Source: an uncultured Bacilli bacterium
GTDB lineage: Bacteria > Bacillota_I > Bacilli_A > RF39 > UBA660
Assembly (NCBI GenBank): GCA_905236935.1
Contig: CAJOQL010000058.1
Location: forward strand, 1-6,275
Direction: 5' to 3'
DNA length: 6,275 nt
This document shows, one piece after another, positions 5,234 to 6,275 of this stretch (the first letter of the stretch is position 1; the number at the start of each line of letters is the position of its first letter). The position numbers were made by a program, and so were the translations under genes. The notes beneath the pieces are model-generated. The model had not been told where the DNA came from, did not search any database, and saw nothing but the letters and a program-made list of their open reading frames with translations.

Positions 5234-6091
5234 ATGATGTTTGAAGAATTATTTGATTTATTAGGAATTGCAATACCACTACTTGTTTTTATTCCAATGA
5301 TTTTACTAATTATATATTTTATTGTTGTTGTTAGAAGTAATAAAAAAAATGGAATTAAGGTAAGAGCAACAATAAAAAGCATCGAACGTGTAAATCAAAG
5401 AGATAATAATGACAATATTTATAATACTGAATTTGTTATCATGTGTAATTTTGAATATAATGGTCCACACGAATCAAAACTATTTTATAATTTTAAAACT
5501 GATTATAAAAAGTTAAAACCTGGTGATCAAATAGAATGTATTTATAATACAAAAAAAGATTATTTGACAACAAAAGATAATATTAAAGGAACAAATTTAA
5601 TTATATGGATTTTAGTTGCTACAATCTTATTTTTTTCAATTACTCCAGTTTTGTTTCACTTCCTTCCAGAATTACTATTTGATGAAAACAATTTTAATCA
5701 ACAAAATCTTACTAATTTTGCAGTAATAGTTGTTTTAATTGAAAAGATTGCTAAATTCGGAGCTTTTGTATTATTTGAATACATTGGATATAGACTATAC
5801 GATAAAGATAAAACTAAAGGCAATTACATCAAATTAAAGGGAAAAGTAATTGATTATCATGCAGATGTAGATAGTGAAAATTATACAATGTATTCTCCAG
5901 AAATAATATTTGAATATAATGGTAAAAAAGAAAGATATGTATCTTCTAGATGGTCAAGTTCTCGCAAATATAAAGTTGGTCAAGAAATTGATATATATTA
6001 TAATCCTGAAAATGGTTCTATATATGAAAAAGGAAAGAATATATTAGCAATTATTATGATGATTTTTGGACTAATAATATTATTTTATTAG
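5234..6091 (+). CDS. Four-TM protein with two DUF3592-like domains
   Basis: Integral membrane protein of 285 residues and unknown function. Predicted TM helices lie at about 11-33, 120-142, 161-186 and 268-285. Between TM1 and TM2 (about 42-113) and between TM3 and TM4 (about 200-267) are two soluble beta-rich domains of the DUF3592 style: VRATIKSIE, EFVIMCNFEYNG, LKPGDQIECIYNTKKD; and LKGKVIDYHAD, PEIIFEYNGKKERYV, YKVGQEIDIYYNPENG. The repetition suggests internal duplication of a TM-domain-TM unit. GGTGAT (5223-5228), complementary to the distal anti-SD, lies five bases before the ATG at 5234. A second ATG at 5237 is possible, but the matching geometry at the next gene supports 5234. The strong promoter and the terminator within its end make it a single-gene transcript. 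It diverges from the surface operon; a functional link is unproven. Confidence 0.88.
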   Translation: MMFEELFDLLGIAIPLLVFIPMILLIIYFIVVVRSNKKNGIKVRATIKSIERVNQRDNNDNIYNTEFVIMCNFEYNGPHESKLFYNFKTDYKKLKPGDQIECIYNTKKDYLTTKDNIKGTNLIIWILVATILFFSITPVLFHFLPELLFDENNFNQQNLTNFAVIVVLIEKIAKFGAFVLFEYIGYRLYDKDKTKGNYIKLKGKVIDYHADVDSENYTMYSPEIIFEYNGKKERYVSSRWSSSRKYKVGQEIDIYYNPENGSIYEKGKNILAIIMMIFGLIILFY

Positions 6092-6100
6092 TCCTTTTTT
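6068..6100 (+). terminator. Intrinsic terminator overlapping the end of the DUF3592-like gene
   Basis: A perfect 10-bp stem, GGACTAATAA (6068-6077) with TTATTAGTCC (6085-6094), has a 7-base loop and is followed by six T (6095-6100). The left arm and most of the right arm lie in the coding region; the stem encodes GLIILFY and the TAG stop (6089-6091). The opposite strand has no T-run after the stem, so it works in one direction only. Confidence 0.85.
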
Positions 6101-6146
6101 ATATAAAAAAATCTTTACGCATTTACATCATAATAAATTTTATTGT

Positions 6147-6175
6147 TTGACCAATTAAGATTAGTATATTATACT
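6147..6175 (+). promoter_or_regulatory. Promoter of the partial membrane-protein gene
   Basis: TTGACC (6147-6152), a 17-base spacer and TATACT (6170-6175). Six bases later comes GGTGAG and five bases after that the ATG at 6193. The spacing is identical to that of the promoter at 5188-5216, again with a leader of about 11 bases. Confidence 0.75.
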
Positions 6176-6192
6176 TTTTACGGTGAGATAAT

Positions 6193-6275
6193 ATGGTTGA
6201 TGATTTATTTGGTTCTATTTTTACTTTTATTATTATTTTTGCTGTTATAATGTCATTAGTTTTTATAATTGGAAC
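6193..6275 (+). CDS. Partial membrane protein, 5' end only
   Basis: The first 27 codons of a gene that runs off the window. It starts MVDDLFGSIFTF: a short acidic segment followed by a hydrophobic helix. This layout is the same as the start of the upstream gene (MMFEELFDLL, then a helix). GGTGAG (6182-6187) sits five bases before the ATG and a promoter sits just upstream, spaced exactly as for the upstream gene. It is therefore probably another DUF3592-like or related small membrane protein, but too little is present to name it. Confidence 0.7.
   Translation, partial: MVDDLFGSIFTFIIIFAVIMSLVFIIG

Noticed and set aside
5143..5382. Minus-strand open frame of 79 codons
   Set aside because: Covers the plus-strand promoter and the start of the DUF3592-like gene; an Ile/Asn-rich shadow of AT-rich DNA.
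75..6275. Mycoplasma-type code with TGA read as Trp
   Set aside because: No gene uses TGA as stop (0 of 7), but all genes are complete in the standard code and the Trp codons inspected are TGG. Seven stops in AT-rich DNA are too few to suggest recoding.
1..6275. tRNA, rRNA, CRISPR array, insertion sequence or attachment site
   Set aside because: No cloverleaf, spaced repeat array, transposase or terminal repeats could be found on either strand.

Overview
The window is very AT-rich DNA that reads cleanly in the standard bacterial code, with Trp as TGG and all seven complete genes ending in TAA or TAG. The strong GGAGG or GGTGA ribosome-binding sites, sigma-A-type promoters, Lys/Asn/Ile-rich proteins, Sec signal peptides, cohesin/dockerin modules and DUF3592-type membrane proteins point to a low-GC Bacillota, perhaps one of the reduced gut-associated Bacilli or Clostridia lineages. 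The lineage is an inference; no marker gene is present.

Positions 5029 to 75 (minus strand) hold a tightly packed six-gene operon in which every product is exported or membrane-anchored. In transcription order: (1) a membrane-anchored beta-sandwich protein, 4520-5029; (2) a secreted 362-residue protein, 3382-4470; (3) a secreted 154-residue protein, 2912-3376; (4) a second membrane-anchored beta-sandwich protein, 2434-2895; (5) a secreted protein ending in a complete two-repeat type I dockerin, 1174-2430; (6) a cohesin protein with two cadherin-like beta-sandwich domains and a C-terminal membrane anchor, 75-1172. Genes 1 and 4 are paralogues, and the C-terminal domain of gene 2 resembles gene 3. 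The operon therefore looks like two copies of an anchored-plus-secreted pair followed by a matched dockerin/cohesin pair. No glycoside hydrolase or other enzyme is visible. The inferred picture is a surface-assembled protein complex that uses cellulosome-style docking without visible enzymes. A promoter with extended -10 lies at 5066-5094.

Positions 5030-5233 form a divergent intergenic region with both promoters, an 11-nt direct repeat and a perfect 11-bp AT-only inverted repeat.

Positions 5234-6275 (plus strand) hold a four-TM protein with two DUF3592-like domains, ending in an intrinsic terminator that overlaps its last codons. After it comes the start of a second small membrane protein, cut by the window edge. 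The two plus-strand genes have promoters, ribosome-binding sites and start codons of identical spacing, so they look like paralogous transcription units with extremely short leaders.
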